Part shown: positions 1 through 10,515 of the stretch, piece after piece
Layout: every line of letters starts with the position of its first letter
Numbering within the stretch: the stretch's first letter is position 1
Assembly (NCBI GenBank): GCA_012862575.1
Contig: BLSF01000024.1
Location: forward strand, 250,843 to 314,842
From: Parietichytrium sp. I65-24A
Taxonomy: Eukaryota; Sar; Bigyra; Thraustochytrida; Thraustochytriidae
Direction of reading: 5' to 3'
Length of the DNA: 64,000 nucleotides
The notes under the pieces: generated by a model
The model's database searches: none
The model's input: the letters and a program-made list of their open reading frames with translations, nothing else
Told to the model about the DNA's origin: nothing
Translations under genes and position numbers: made by a program

Positions 1-21
1 GGAGATACTGCGATTGGCCGC

Positions 22-1296
22 TCAGAACCCAGTTCGTCGCATCACGCCTGGGGGGCCAGCTGAAACGCCGGGAGGTGCACTCTTCTGTACCCCAGGAGGA
101 CCGCTCGCAGGACTGCTGCTCATTGTCTGCGGGACCCCAAATACCGGCTGAGGGGCATTATCCGAGTAGTATCCGGTCCCGTTGTTGGCTGTTTTGAATG
201 CGTACCCAGGTCGAGCTCCCTGAAACGAGCTTGAAGCCACAAATGGCTGCGTTGCTGGATTGAAATGTGAAACCGGCTGGGTTATAGGCTGTTGCATGTG
301 CATGGTCGAGCTGCTACCCAGAGACCCCTGCGCCTGAGATACAGCCGGCACCTGAGGCTGCCATGTAGTTGCAGGTTGCTGCTGTGCTTGAGGGGGCATA
401 GGTGTGGCTGGAGGGGGGGTTCGCAGACTCATGCCAGAGAATCCAGGCAAAACATCATCCGCCTTAGCGAAATTGCTCGATAGCCCTTGTGACACGCTCA
501 CGTGGTCGGATCCCCAGTGATGGGCCTGGCCGGATTGCATGTGGCTTTGTGCTGGAACAACGACTTGACGGCTCACCTTGCCAACTTTCCCGTTAAACCG
601 AACTTCTACATATTCCCCATACGGGGCCTCGAGTCCCATGGCGAGGTCACCTCGGACCAATTCAACGACAGCGTCGCAAGGTACGGAGATGATGTCGTGA
701 TCCTTGAATTGCGGCTCGCCCTCATCGATGACGTGCGGTTGCACCAAGCGCAAGAACGTCGCGGTTGAACTGCGGGCCCCTGAAGAAGTCGTAGACGAGT
801 ATGTATGAGCCAAGCCCTTCACTGCAGGGGCCTGGCTCATCACCGGGTCCGCTGGCGTTGTTGCTTGCTGGCTCTGGGATCGCTGGCCGACAGCCGCAGG
901 GTTTTCAGGAAGCACGTCATATCTTTCCAGTTCGTCATTAATCGCATGGAGCATGGTAGCCTCCGCGCAGTAAACATGACATTTCGGCTCTGGAATGTCG
1001 CCTGAACTCAAGTGTCCCACGTTCACCTCAATCCTCGACCCATCCGAGCCGATGTTCCTGGCCAACGGGCTCCCGCAATCTCCACAAAAGATCTTTCCAT
1101 CACCGGTGCGCCGGATCTTATTCCGTGGGTCCACCATCTTCACAACAGCTGAGGGCATGAGCACCATCACCATGAAAGGGCATCCCGTCCATTTCCGGAG
1201 ATCGCTCGAGTGATTATACGTTGTGAGCCCTTTCTTCACGTGATCCACGTTCAACTCCACTGCGCCACACAAGCAACTCCCCGAGCTGCGTGTCAT
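22..1296 (-). CDS. GFA/CENP-V-fold zinc protein with C-terminal SH3-like module
   Basis: 424 residues. The N-terminal ~120 residues look like the GFA (glutathione-dependent formaldehyde-activating)/CENP-V fold: a CxC pair (C8, C10), a further Cys at 39, and a CxxCG pair (C71, C74) followed by SPLARN, which is the usual zinc-ligand layout. Residues 125-180 are low-complexity linker. Residues ~199-247 read like a small SH3-type barrel (alternating short strands ending GKVGKVSRQV). The rest is Pro/Gln/Ser-rich and ends in repeated PPGV motifs. ATG at 1296 is the first Met after an in-frame TGA upstream. GFA-fold proteins include small-molecule thiol enzymes and the chromatin protein CENP-V; the sequence does not tell which role applies. 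The fold call is fairly good, the SH3-like call is inference. Confidence 0.7.
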   Translation of the reverse strand: MTRSSGSCLCGAVELNVDHVKKGLTTYNHSSDLRKWTGCPFMVMVLMPSAVVKMVDPRNKIRRTGDGKIFCGDCGSPLARNIGSDGSRIEVNVGHLSSGDIPEPKCHVYCAEATMLHAINDELERYDVLPENPAAVGQRSQSQQATTPADPVMSQAPAVKGLAHTYSSTTSSGARSSTATFLRLVQPHVIDEGEPQFKDHDIISVPCDAVVELVRGDLAMGLEAPYGEYVEVRFNGKVGKVSRQVVVPAQSHMQSGQAHHWGSDHVSVSQGLSSNFAKADDVLPGFSGMSLRTPPPATPMPPQAQQQPATTWQPQVPAVSQAQGSLGSSSTMHMQQPITQPVSHFNPATQPFVASSSFQGARPGYAFKTANNGTGYYSDNAPQPVFGVPQTMSSSPASGPPGVQKSAPPGVSAGPPGVMRRTGF

Positions 1297-1885
1297 CCTC
1301 CAGCAACTGCAAGCCCTTCGTTTACTGCAAGCTCGTCAGGCCCACGTGAGGCTCCTTCAGGTTTCCGTAACTGTTCACAACGATCTCCCCGTTTGGCTGC
1401 CTTCCAAGCCTCTCAAGTCGGTGGTGAGGGTGCCCCCAACGCAGTATTCCTGCGTCGAGCTCTTCGCCACAGCTCCGATCGATTTCGCTCGAGCCTCAGA
1501 GTTGAAGATGTCTTTCGCCGTCTCGTCGATTCACAGTCGGCCCTGATTCATGAAAAGATTTTGCCTGGACGTTTTCGTGGGTTTGGTATGGTTTGGTCCT
1601 CCTTCTTTTTCTCCTCCCACCTACCTATACCACCTACCCACCCCTCGCCACAGGGATTCCTACGGTGATGAGTACTAGTGCGAGTCACTTTTCGAGTTGA
1701 ATGATTTGCATGATCGACCGATATCGACCGCCTCTGGAACGTGTAGAATGCAGAACTCAGAAGAGACTCTTTTGCGCAGTGCTTTGCTCAGGTTATTTGC
1801 TCATTTTGGGAAGAAGAGGGGAAGGGAAGATGAACGAATGGGTAGTTATGGACATGGTTGTACAAAATGTATATTTCAAGGGCAT
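1297..1885. other. intergenic, 5' of the GFA-fold gene and 3' of the two-helix gene
   Basis: 589 bp between two minus-strand genes. It should hold the promoter of the GFA-fold gene and the 3' end of the next gene upstream. Open frames here are short and lack recognisable domains. Confidence 0.5.
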
Positions 1886-3022
1886 TCAGAGCTGAACTAG
1901 CGCAGAGCGACTCGACTGGGATGTGCGCATGCGCTGGATCTCCAAATTGATCCCAATAAAATACCGATGAAAGTAATCGAGGTTTCTGCGCACCTGCTCC
2001 CACTTCCGGGCATCGAAAGGCTGGTCGTTGAATTTTGCTTCCTCGTATAACCGCACATACTCATCACACTCGGTGGCATTTATTGGATTCTCGAGGAAGA
2101 ACGACTTGGTCGTGCAAGTCTTTTTAAGACGATTCATATAGTCTCGCACGGTCTCCCAGGGCGCAATCTCTAGATCGCGAATCTCTCGACTCGCAATTTC
2201 GCTAATGTACTCGAAAGACCCTGCAGTGTTGGCTTTGAAATTGACAGTTTCGCGCTGTCTGGGTTGCGGAACCACACTGTCCGAAGATAGCTCCAAGTAC
2301 CCCCAGTTGGGATCTGTGCACTCCTTCGAAAAGTCAACAATTCGTGACTCAATAATAATTTCCTGTGAGTTCTTCAAGATGACCGCCTTTCCCAAAAAGT
2401 CGTTAATCAATCCGTAAATCTCGGCGTTGAAGGGATGCCGTCCCGACCAAAGGTCTATCTCGTTGCCCGGCAAACTTGCCAGGAGACGCTGCTTTGCATT
2501 GTGCTTTCGCTTGAGACTATACGAGAAAGCAAATACCGTGAAGCTAAAGGCCCCAAATGTGAAAATAAAGTGCGCCGGTGAGCGAAGGGCTGCAGTAGAA
2601 TCGTCCTTCAGCTGCTGCTCCAGACCTTCGAGGCACTCTTCCACATTCTCCGTCTTGCAGATCTTGCGAACAGAGACCGCATTCGCCTCGCTAGCGGACG
2701 TCCCAGAAGTGATCAGATACACAATCACCACCACAACTGTTCCCAAAATCACCGTGAACAGCACCACCATCAGAACCACATACTTTCGCGAGGACCTCGT
2801 CTCGTGCTTGAGACTTTGTAACACATTCTGATACCTCAGCAATTTCTCCACCTTCTCCTCTGACTCGTGCGCACTATTGCTCACCTTTGACAGCAAGTAA
2901 TTCGTCCCCGAGGACTTTTTGCGCTGTCTATCCAAGCTCCTCCGCAGACGGCTCTGGGACGAGGGCAAGTATTGTTCCTCCACTCCAACGCCCACGTGTT
3001 CCGCGGCGTCTCCCGAGTACAT
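1886..3022 (-). CDS. two-helix membrane protein of unknown function
   Basis: 378 residues from the first true ATG (3022); the frame opens slightly earlier only at a TTG. Visible: a basic/charged N-terminus, a short coiled-coil-like stretch (~55-80), a hydrophobic helix at ~81-105 and a second at ~151-170. Between them is a ~45-residue loop with two Cys (CKTENVEEC) that could be disulfide-bonded. The C-terminal ~200 residues are soluble, with a conserved-looking helical tail rich in Tyr/Arg/Glu. The tail faintly recalls the C1orf43/NICE-3 family, but I could not establish that. Probably an endomembrane or plasma-membrane protein with both ends on the same side. No catalytic motif seen. Confidence 0.65.
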   Translation of the reverse strand: MYSGDAAEHVGVGVEEQYLPSSQSRLRRSLDRQRKKSSGTNYLLSKVSNSAHESEEKVEKLLRYQNVLQSLKHETRSSRKYVVLMVVLFTVILGTVVVVIVYLITSGTSASEANAVSVRKICKTENVEECLEGLEQQLKDDSTAALRSPAHFIFTFGAFSFTVFAFSYSLKRKHNAKQRLLASLPGNEIDLWSGRHPFNAEIYGLINDFLGKAVILKNSQEIIIESRIVDFSKECTDPNWGYLELSSDSVVPQPRQRETVNFKANTAGSFEYISEIASREIRDLEIAPWETVRDYMNRLKKTCTTKSFFLENPINATECDEYVRLYEEAKFNDQPFDARKWEQVRRNLDYFHRYFIGINLEIQRMRTSQSSRSALVQL

Positions 3023-4372
3023 CCTCTCCAGCGAAACCAACGCGACTGCAACGCGACTGCAACTAACCAGCCCAATCGCCTATAATTACAAGAACGTTCC
3101 AGCGCTCCTGCCGCTGTCCCCGCCGAGGACACTTTTCACTCGACAATTGTGCATTGTGCGAGGGCAGAGTTAGCAGTCTTACCGTTTGTGTTAGTCGTAG
3201 GACTAATGATACACGAATTACACACCCAGTGTATAATTGGAAAGGGGTGGAAAGGGCGGTAGACTTTAATAGACATGTCTTAGGGCTTCTGACTAACAGC
3301 GCATACCGTGACGCTTAGAGACTTAGAAGGACAGCTAGCTAGAGTTAGAGGTAGCTATCCGTTTTCCTAAAGATGGAGTACGACCGTTTCAATTGAGGAA
3401 CAGTTCGCGAACTGATCTATTGTTCGCAAGAGGTCCGTTACTTTCCTGTCACTATCTCACTGCGAGTTGGAAGAGATTTCACACAAGCGCTGAATTGATT
3501 TTCTTTGGAATCATTTCGTTTTCGTTTTAGCCCACGTCATTGCAAGTGAGATTTTGTGAATCACTGTTCTGCATTCTGATTTTCTCAACTTGTTTCAGAG
3601 CACTCCATCGATGGAGATGGACAACAACAGCGCTCAGAGCAATCCCAGCACCGAGAAAGGCAACTAGGAACAGACCAATGCGCCACGGGGCTTTCACAGA
3701 ATCATTGGGACAAAAGCAATATATTGCTTGCGTGAATGCGGAGGACGCGAAGGCTTTGAAGACTAGCTAGACTCCGTCGATGAATGCTTTGACTTTGGCC
3801 GCAAGCAACGCGTGTTACTCAAGAGTGGGCGCAAGTGTATTCATCGCTTACTGTGGCTCTCATTCGAGAGCAATGTACTCGTTAGCGCTCCATTAATTCG
3901 TTTCCCAGCTTTGGCAAGCCTCCCTGCAAGCACGTTCTTACTTGAGCATCACGATTGCCCATAGCGCGTGCGCCATTTTGGCATTTTTGCTGGCTCTGTC
4001 CCGAGTTGGCTATGAGCAATCCTAGCTGGTGTCTCCGCGCCGCCAAGGATTGCAAGTCTGGGTTGCCAACTTGATTCTTGATCCTTGTCCACCAAAGCAT
4101 GCCAGCCAGGACGAGTGTACTGGGTACCGCGGCCCTCTCTATCTCTTTGAGACAGACTGAACGCCACGGTCAGCACGAGGCAGGCGTAAGGCCCGCAAGG
4201 CTCGTGTTCGGAAAGCAGCGAGCGCATGCACCCGCGTATCACTGCGAATTTTGTGGAGGCAACCTAAATTGTGCAGAGCGCGTGCGGAGGAAGCCTTTGT
4301 CATTGCCGCTGCAAGCAGGCGGGAGAGTTGTCGGCAGGCGTTGAGCACGCCAGCCCCGACGCAAGAGGCAAA
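3023..4372. other. divergent intergenic region between the two-helix and EF-hand genes
   Basis: 1350 bp holding both promoters. It contains CTAGCTAG-type boxes (about 3341-3350 and 3767-3775) and a GTACTGGGTACC element near 4117. The plus frame of the EF-hand gene is open from 4271, but the best start is at 4373. No other gene supported. Confidence 0.5.
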
Positions 4373-6664
4373 ATGAACATAGTTGGATCAAATGTGTGCT
4401 TGAGCCCGAGCGGCCCGGCTTCACCCCAGGCGCGGAGGATGCCGATGCTCGAGAAGCCCAAGGCAGTTTTGAAGAAGATGGGATCCGTCAAAATGGGGGA
4501 GGAAGAGTTTTTGTCGCAGGTGGAGGAGCGCCGGACGAGGTTCGAGCGCCAAGACTCGTCTGGGAACTTTCGCGAGAAGGACGCTGCGCGTTCTGCACTG
4601 ACTAGGCAAGGAAGTCAGTGCTCCGAATTTTTCGAGGAGCCGCAGGTGAGTCTCATAGATGATCTCCGTAAAAAGTTTGACCCGACCGGCCGCGGAGTCC
4701 ACGAGAGCCCCGACTTGTACACAGACAAGGCTTTGTTGAGGAGAGAGTCTTTAAAGTATGACCCGATGATCATTCGCACCTTGGAGGAGCTATGGGGTAT
4801 CGTGGACGCAGACAAGAACGGGGTCATGGACAAGCAAGAGTACAGGACATTCCACAGCAAGCTGGCTTATGTGCTCATCCCGTCAATGAGCTTCAGATTG
4901 TGCGAGAGCCTCTTCAACGACGACTGGGAACGCGACACCAATGGGGGAAAGAAGACGATTAATAAAGGGGTCTTTGGGGACAGTATGTTCGAACTTGCGG
5001 ACAGGTGGACTGATGACATCTCCGCTCCAGATTACATTTCCTTCTTACAAGGCGCGTTTCAGGCGCTCTCAGAGCTTAACCCGGATGGAAAGAGGGTGTA
5101 TAAAAGTGACAAGGCCCTGTCAGATATGAAGTTCACCTTGAAACCGTTTTCACGTCTTCACGCCATGAGCCTCCAAGAGGCAAGGGCGCGGGCTGCTGCA
5201 GAGGAACGCGCTCGCGCACGAGCATTTCGAGAGGGTAGAGAATTCAATCTAGATGAATTTGAGCAAGAGTGGGAGTTGGAATGGGAGAGACGGAAGAAGA
5301 AATCCGGGTCAAAGTCTCACAACGGCAGCAAACGCAGCTTGCTTCGCGAGGACTCGGGCCTGGAAGATTATTCGGTGTCCTCTCTAGGCGAGGGCGCGCT
5401 ATCAAAACGGCACACGCTGAGCGGCCCTTTACCTTCGCAGGCTGCGCAAAGCTCGAGTTACTTTAGCGGTGGGGAAGATGAATTGGCGTCCAAGTTTGGC
5501 AGAAACTCTTCTCAGCGCAGCGTTTTGTCACGCAATGCATCCTCAGTGTCAGTGAAGAGCACTGCCTTATCCCCAGAGGAGCTGGAAGCACTGAACAATC
5601 GCGGGAAGAAGCTCTCGAGTAGATTCTATCCGCCTTCGAAGGAGTGGTGGGCCCGACATGCGCGCAATCGCCTTGGACAGAACCAATTCGGGCCAAACGT
5701 TGCCCCGATACACCCTCAGGTCGTTGACGGACCGAAGGTGCACGACAAGGTTGGCGTAGTCATGTTTGACCCACAGAACAAGGGATCCATTGTTCGGCTC
5801 GTCATTTCGTTGGATAAATGCACCAATTTACTGTGCGATGAGCTGGATTGCTCTGACGCTCTTGTCGCGGATAGCAAAGAGATCTTCTCTCTTCGTGGTT
5901 CTGAGTTTGACGGAGAACTCGACAACTCTCCCTCCTCATTTAGACACGCAGTTAGTCGAGCAGACTGGTTCAAGTTTTGCACAAGCGTCGAGCAGATTCT
6001 GCAGTTCGGAAAGGGCCACGGACCGAAAGAACTTCACTTCGTGGCCTTTGCCTCGAGTTTCGACCCTGAAAGAGCTGAATTAGGCAATGTTTTCCACTTC
6101 ACATCTGACGAGGTTTCGACAAAGCTGCCAAACATCACGAAAAGATCAAAGCTGGGCCTGTCATGCCCCCATTTCCATTCCAAGGTCGCCAAATACGTGG
6201 TGCATTGTTTGAGCCAAATGTCCAAAGAGGAAATCAAGCCACAGCAAGCCGGATACCTCGCGTTACAACCTGACAATCTGCGAAGTTCAAGCGCACTTCA
6301 GCTGCTGGGAAGCTTGTCCAAGCCGCACCATGCTGTGTCCTTGGGGCAGACGCAAGGGCTCGTCAAAGAAGGCCGAATCTCGTTCATGGACTCTCTGTCG
6401 TGTCGACCATCCTTTCAATCGCAGCGAACACTTGACCGTATTTTTCCAGGCAACGAGCGTCAACAACTGCAATCTGTCGCCTCCACGCAAGTGCTGGACC
6501 TAAGCAGCCTGCAAAAGCGTCATACTATCGACGAGCCCATCCGCAGAAAGCAGAGAGAGGAGAAACGCTCCGTCCTCATCGCGCGTGCTAAAATTTCGTT
6601 GTTGCGAAACGGCAGTGAGCCGGCGCTCCCGATCTTGCGTCACAATCAGCACTCCATTCACTGA
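4373..6664 (+). CDS. EF-hand protein, possible Ca2+ sensor
   Basis: 763 residues from ATG 4373 (context CAAAATG); an upstream in-frame ATG at 4271 would add 34 Cys-rich residues and is less likely. One canonical EF-hand loop at residues ~145-156 has Asp1, Asp3, Asn5, Asp9 and Glu12. It is followed by a degenerate partner and a SMFELADRW motif seen after EF-hands in protist proteins. Residues ~265-310 form a long charged helix rich in Arg/Ala/Glu. The C-terminal half is basic and Ser-rich without a recognised catalytic domain. Likely a calcium-responsive scaffold; a link to the flagellum is possible (CFAP61 is also in the window) but only inferred. Confidence 0.75.
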   Translation: MNIVGSNVCLSPSGPASPQARRMPMLEKPKAVLKKMGSVKMGEEEFLSQVEERRTRFERQDSSGNFREKDAARSALTRQGSQCSEFFEEPQVSLIDDLRKKFDPTGRGVHESPDLYTDKALLRRESLKYDPMIIRTLEELWGIVDADKNGVMDKQEYRTFHSKLAYVLIPSMSFRLCESLFNDDWERDTNGGKKTINKGVFGDSMFELADRWTDDISAPDYISFLQGAFQALSELNPDGKRVYKSDKALSDMKFTLKPFSRLHAMSLQEARARAAAEERARARAFREGREFNLDEFEQEWELEWERRKKKSGSKSHNGSKRSLLREDSGLEDYSVSSLGEGALSKRHTLSGPLPSQAAQSSSYFSGGEDELASKFGRNSSQRSVLSRNASSVSVKSTALSPEELEALNNRGKKLSSRFYPPSKEWWARHARNRLGQNQFGPNVAPIHPQVVDGPKVHDKVGVVMFDPQNKGSIVRLVISLDKCTNLLCDELDCSDALVADSKEIFSLRGSEFDGELDNSPSSFRHAVSRADWFKFCTSVEQILQFGKGHGPKELHFVAFASSFDPERAELGNVFHFTSDEVSTKLPNITKRSKLGLSCPHFHSKVAKYVVHCLSQMSKEEIKPQQAGYLALQPDNLRSSSALQLLGSLSKPHHAVSLGQTQGLVKEGRISFMDSLSCRPSFQSQRTLDRIFPGNERQQLQSVASTQVLDLSSLQKRHTIDEPIRRKQREEKRSVLIARAKISLLRNGSEPALPILRHNQHSIH

Positions 6665-8226
6665 ATTTACTCCTTGCTTTTGCATTGGGCCGACCGCGCC
6701 GCCGCGAATCTACTATTGCACGCACGACGAGAGTTCAGTTGCCTCGCCTTGTCTTGCCAGTCTCCTTTCCAAGTGGAAAGCACCAGTGTGTTGCTGTACT
6801 CTACAATTCAAAAATTTACTGTCAAGAATTTTTTAGTTCAAAATCCGGCCCATGCGTATTTTCAACGAACCATGAGTGGAAGAGTCCTTTTCAAACACGC
6901 TCAAGTGCGCTTCACGCATCCAGATATATCCAGGCACTCAGGCGTTCTTCGTCCATTCGTAAAACGCGGTCTTCCTTTTCCCTCTTCGCGGACCCTTCAT
7001 TCATCATTCATTCGGAATTCAATATTCGGAATTCAGAACAGAACATTTACACAATATGCCGATCTGCCATCCTGATAACTTTGTATTCGCTGTGATGATT
7101 GAAACAATGGGCAAGAAATGCAATTTTCGACACGACGAATCTTCAGTGGCCACTAGCACTTCACCTAGAAATGCTACCAGTACGCTCGTATGACGAGGCG
7201 ACTGCTACTGCTAGCTAGCTAGTAGAGAGTGGTACAGTAGCGATAGGATTCCCGGCGCGTCCAGCTTTGCTATTAGAGAGCTAGGGCTAGTAAGGCAAGT
7301 ACGGAAACTCAGTAGCGCTTATACGTCAGCTACGTAAATGTGTATGGCCAAGGTCCTAATCAGACCAATATTCGGAAGTGTTCATTCAGATTATAGTGCA
7401 CTGCTACTGATGAAATAGCAGGCGTACCTCTGCGGGTCTTCGGTAGTATCGCTTATCCATGATTATCGCTACGTAGCCCTTACTCTCTAACTGACTTTCC
7501 ACGTAGCACACTCACCCAGAGCATTAAGAGCCCTATCTTGCTCTTAACAAATCCTATCCGGAGGGCTAACCTGAGCGGCGGCTAGCCAATCCAATAGAAG
7601 CGACTGGCCGTACACCGAGGCCGGGTAGAAATTCTCGGTGTAAAAATCAAGGGGAGGCTCCTGAAGTACGCAGGCGGCGGTAAGGGAGGCCTATGCGACT
7701 CTAAGGCAAAGAGGCCGGGCGAGGTGTCTGTTGGCGGAATTCGGGCGCAGGGCGGCCGTTGTGAGTCCCGTGGGGGAGGGGGGCCCGAAGAAGCGAGGCC
7801 AGACGTCTTGGCGCGGAAACCGGGCTTGGCACGCCTGGGTGTGCGGCGCGGACGCTGCACGAAATCCGTGCGCGCATTTCTCGCTCTTTTGCCGGCAGGG
7901 ACGGGGCGCAGGACCAGGACCAGGACCAGGAGCACGGTGGCGGAGTGGCGGAGTGGCGGAGTGTGCGACCAAGGGCAAAGCAGCGAGTTGGGCTAGTTTG
8001 GTTTGTCAGAATTTCGTTTGTTGGCCGCATCGGTCTGGTCAGTGAAGGGCTCGGCGTTGTGGTTTTAGGAGTGTAGGCATTGGCCTCAACATTTCGTTTC
8101 GCGTCAATAGTATTTTCTGAGCCGTGATCGGGACTGGGTACTTGGGATTTGGAATTTGGAATTTGGGACTCGGAATTGGGACTTGGGAGTCAGGAGACAG
8201 GGGCGGCAGCGCGGCTCCTGCGCGGG
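6665..8226. other. intergenic region upstream of the MYB gene
   Basis: 1562 bp. The first ~900 bp are AT-richer, with CTAGCTAG boxes near 7211-7222. From ~7570 to ~8000 it becomes strongly GC-rich, with (GGACCA)n at 7911-7930 and three copies of a 9-bp GTGGCGGAG unit at 7937-7963. Open frames on both strands in the GC-rich part look compositional. Likely the MYB promoter. Confidence 0.5.
8137..8194. repeat. imperfect GGGACTTGGAATTT-type tandem repeat
   Basis: Short units of the kind TTGGGACT/TTGGAATT repeat imperfectly just upstream of the MYB start codon. The repeat would be translated if the ATG at 8149 were used, which is one reason to prefer 8227. Confidence 0.6.
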
Positions 8227-10170
8227 ATGGAGGGCGATCATCCCTTCTGGCAAGCAGCGCTGCAACAATACAACACCATCTACGGAAAGCGCGATGCTCG
8301 CAATGCAGGGAGCAGCAGTAGCAGTAATTTAAGCTCAGATGCTAGCGATGACCCCCGCCGCTCGATGGCCCTTCAGCAGCACCAACAGCAACACCAGCAC
8401 CAACAACGGCACTCGACACAACTCCAACAACAACCGCAGCAACCACACTTTCGACCTAGCACCACTCACCAGACACTTCAGTCCCAGCACACCCCACATT
8501 CTCAGGCAGGCTTGGGCTCGCATCCCATGCCTCAACTCGAGCAAGCCCATGTTCAAGATATGCATAATCTTTTCGCGCCAGCCCTTGGGTCTGCTCCCGA
8601 CCTCAGCTTCATGAGCTGGGACGGGAAACCACAGTCGGCTATGAGGCATCAGATAGCTCCCGCGCTGCGTCAAAATGTGTCGCCGTGGACAGAGGTGGAG
8701 CGGAACATTCTGCAGGTGGCTGTGAGCTCTTATCAAATGGACTGGCAAAAGGTCGCACGCCATCTGCCCGAGCGATCCGCGATGGATTGTATCCAGCAGT
8801 GGGGGGCAATGCTCTCGAACGCCTCCTCCTCCTCCTCCTCTTCCTCCTCAGCCGCCGCTGTCCAAAACAGATTAGCTGGGGCAAGTAGCGTGACAGAGCC
8901 TAGCGTCGCTAACACAAACGTTCCATTGGTAGGGGCACCCTCCAAAACGAAGGGAACGTGGACAATGGCAGAGGACAATATGTTACGCAGGTTGGTGGAG
9001 GAGTTTGGCGCAAAGGAGTGGTCCACACGAATTGCCCCGCACCTGAAAGGCCGGCTTGGCAAGCAATGTCGGGAAAGGTGGTTCAACCATTTGGACCCAA
9101 ACTTGAAAAAGTCGCCGTTCTCCGAGGATGAAAAGGAGATTCTTCTTGACGCGCGAAAGAGGCTCGGCAACAAGTGGTCTTTGATTGCAAAACTGCTGCC
9201 AGGTAGAAGCGACAACGATATTAAAAATTACTGGTACGCCAGTGTTCGAAAGCAGAGAAATCGAGGTGATAGTGATAGCCAGAAAAAGTCTTCTTCGAAC
9301 GAAGGTGGTGCTGAGTCTTCAACACAGAAACGTAGGCGAGTCGAGGGCATCTCCGGCAAGGGTTCTGGCAACGATAATGAGAATGACAATGACAATGACC
9401 ATGGCCATGATGATGGCGAAGACGAGGACGGAGACGGAGAGGAGATTCGCTCTTCCACCAGAGATAATCGCGACAACAATGGAAATGACTTTCGAGAGGA
9501 TGAAGACGACAACGACGATGGCAATGGCGATGACGATGACGATGACGATGATGACGAGGAAGATGCTGACAGTGAAGACGACGACGCACTTGAAAGTGGA
9601 GAGAACTTTTCTTCGGGCAAGCCTAAGTTGAAGAGAATCCGTTCCGATACAGATTCTGTCACGAAGGGAGAGCAAGGGTCTGGAGGCCGCTGGAGACCTG
9701 AAGAAGGCGCGCGGCTGCTGCAACTGGTGGACGAGTATGGAGCGAAGAACTGGACAAAGATTGCTGGATTTATGCCCGGTCGGTCACACATTCAGTGCTT
9801 GCAGCACTGGAGACACGTGCTAAACCCTCATGTCGTGAAAGGGCGAGGAAGCTGGTCAGCAGAGGAGGACGAGAAACTGCGTGATTTAGTCTTGAAATAC
9901 GGCGCCAAGAAGTGGGCTGCAAATATTGCCCCCCACCTTCCTGGTCGAATTGGTAAGCAGTGCCGCGAGAGATGGTTCAACACCTTAAACCCAAAACTCA
10001 CACGCACTCCTTGGACTTCGGAGGAAGAAGATATACTTCGGAGCAAGCACGCGGAGTTTGGGAACAGGTGGTCCAAGATCTCCAAGTTCTTGCCAGGAAG
10101 GTCGGATAACGATGTGAAGAACCACTATTACGCCAGCAAGAGAAAGAAAGGTGGCTCCAAAGACGACTAG
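8227..10170 (+). CDS. MYB transcription factor with two R1R2R3 blocks (six repeats)
   Basis: 647 residues from ATG 8227; the earlier in-frame ATG (8149) lies in a tandem repeat and is rejected. Six MYB repeats are visible in two blocks: ~150-197, 242-290, 294-340, and ~486-533, 540-588, 594-640. The second and third repeats of each block carry the typical [13 protein letters not shown] and PGRSDNDxKN recognition-helix motifs of c-MYB-like three-repeat proteins. The N-terminus is Gln/His-rich, a poly-Ser run interrupts block 1, and a ~110-residue Asp/Asn/Glu-rich linker joins the blocks. Expected to be nuclear and to bind MYB sites, perhaps two at once. The first repeat of each block is the most diverged. 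Family assignment is certain; targets are unknown. Confidence 0.93.
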   Translation: MEGDHPFWQAALQQYNTIYGKRDARNAGSSSSSNLSSDASDDPRRSMALQQHQQQHQHQQRHSTQLQQQPQQPHFRPSTTHQTLQSQHTPHSQAGLGSHPMPQLEQAHVQDMHNLFAPALGSAPDLSFMSWDGKPQSAMRHQIAPALRQNVSPWTEVERNILQVAVSSYQMDWQKVARHLPERSAMDCIQQWGAMLSNASSSSSSSSSAAAVQNRLAGASSVTEPSVANTNVPLVGAPSKTKGTWTMAEDNMLRRLVEEFGAKEWSTRIAPHLKGRLGKQCRERWFNHLDPNLKKSPFSEDEKEILLDARKRLGNKWSLIAKLLPGRSDNDIKNYWYASVRKQRNRGDSDSQKKSSSNEGGAESSTQKRRRVEGISGKGSGNDNENDNDNDHGHDDGEDEDGDGEEIRSSTRDNRDNNGNDFREDEDDNDDGNGDDDDDDDDDEEDADSEDDDALESGENFSSGKPKLKRIRSDTDSVTKGEQGSGGRWRPEEGARLLQLVDEYGAKNWTKIAGFMPGRSHIQCLQHWRHVLNPHVVKGRGSWSAEEDEKLRDLVLKYGAKKWAANIAPHLPGRIGKQCRERWFNTLNPKLTRTPWTSEEEDILRSKHAEFGNRWSKISKFLPGRSDNDVKNHYYASKRKKGGSKDD

Positions 10171-10515
10171 AGGCAAGAGAAAGAGAAATTCAATTTCTGT
10201 GTCTCTATAGGGCTAGCTAGAGCAAAGGCAAGAGCAAGACAGAGCGGTGACTAACGGTATACTCAGAAAGATAACGCGCTAAAATTTTTCGGTGATGTTG
10301 TCTTATCTTCTTTTCATTTTTTCTTTGCTTTTGAGAACATGCATTCTCGAATGTGTTGAGCCGGCCAGGTTCTCTCTGCTTGCGGCGAGCGGACTTTCAT
10401 CTGGGTCAAAAAGTGATCAAAATAAGGACAAGGGATGTTTTTCGTGTTCTAGTTGTCCCATGCACATTTTCAATTTCCGAAGGAGTAATTCATGGTAGTT
10501 CTTTCGAGGCCAAAA
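10171..10515. other. convergent 3' intergenic region (MYB / glutathione synthetase)
   Basis: 345 bp between two stop codons. One GCTAGCTAG box near 10211. Nothing else recognised. Confidence 0.5.

Noticed and set aside
8149-8226. Upstream in-frame ATG of the MYB gene
   Set aside because: Would translate a tandem repeat; ATG 8227 is more plausible.
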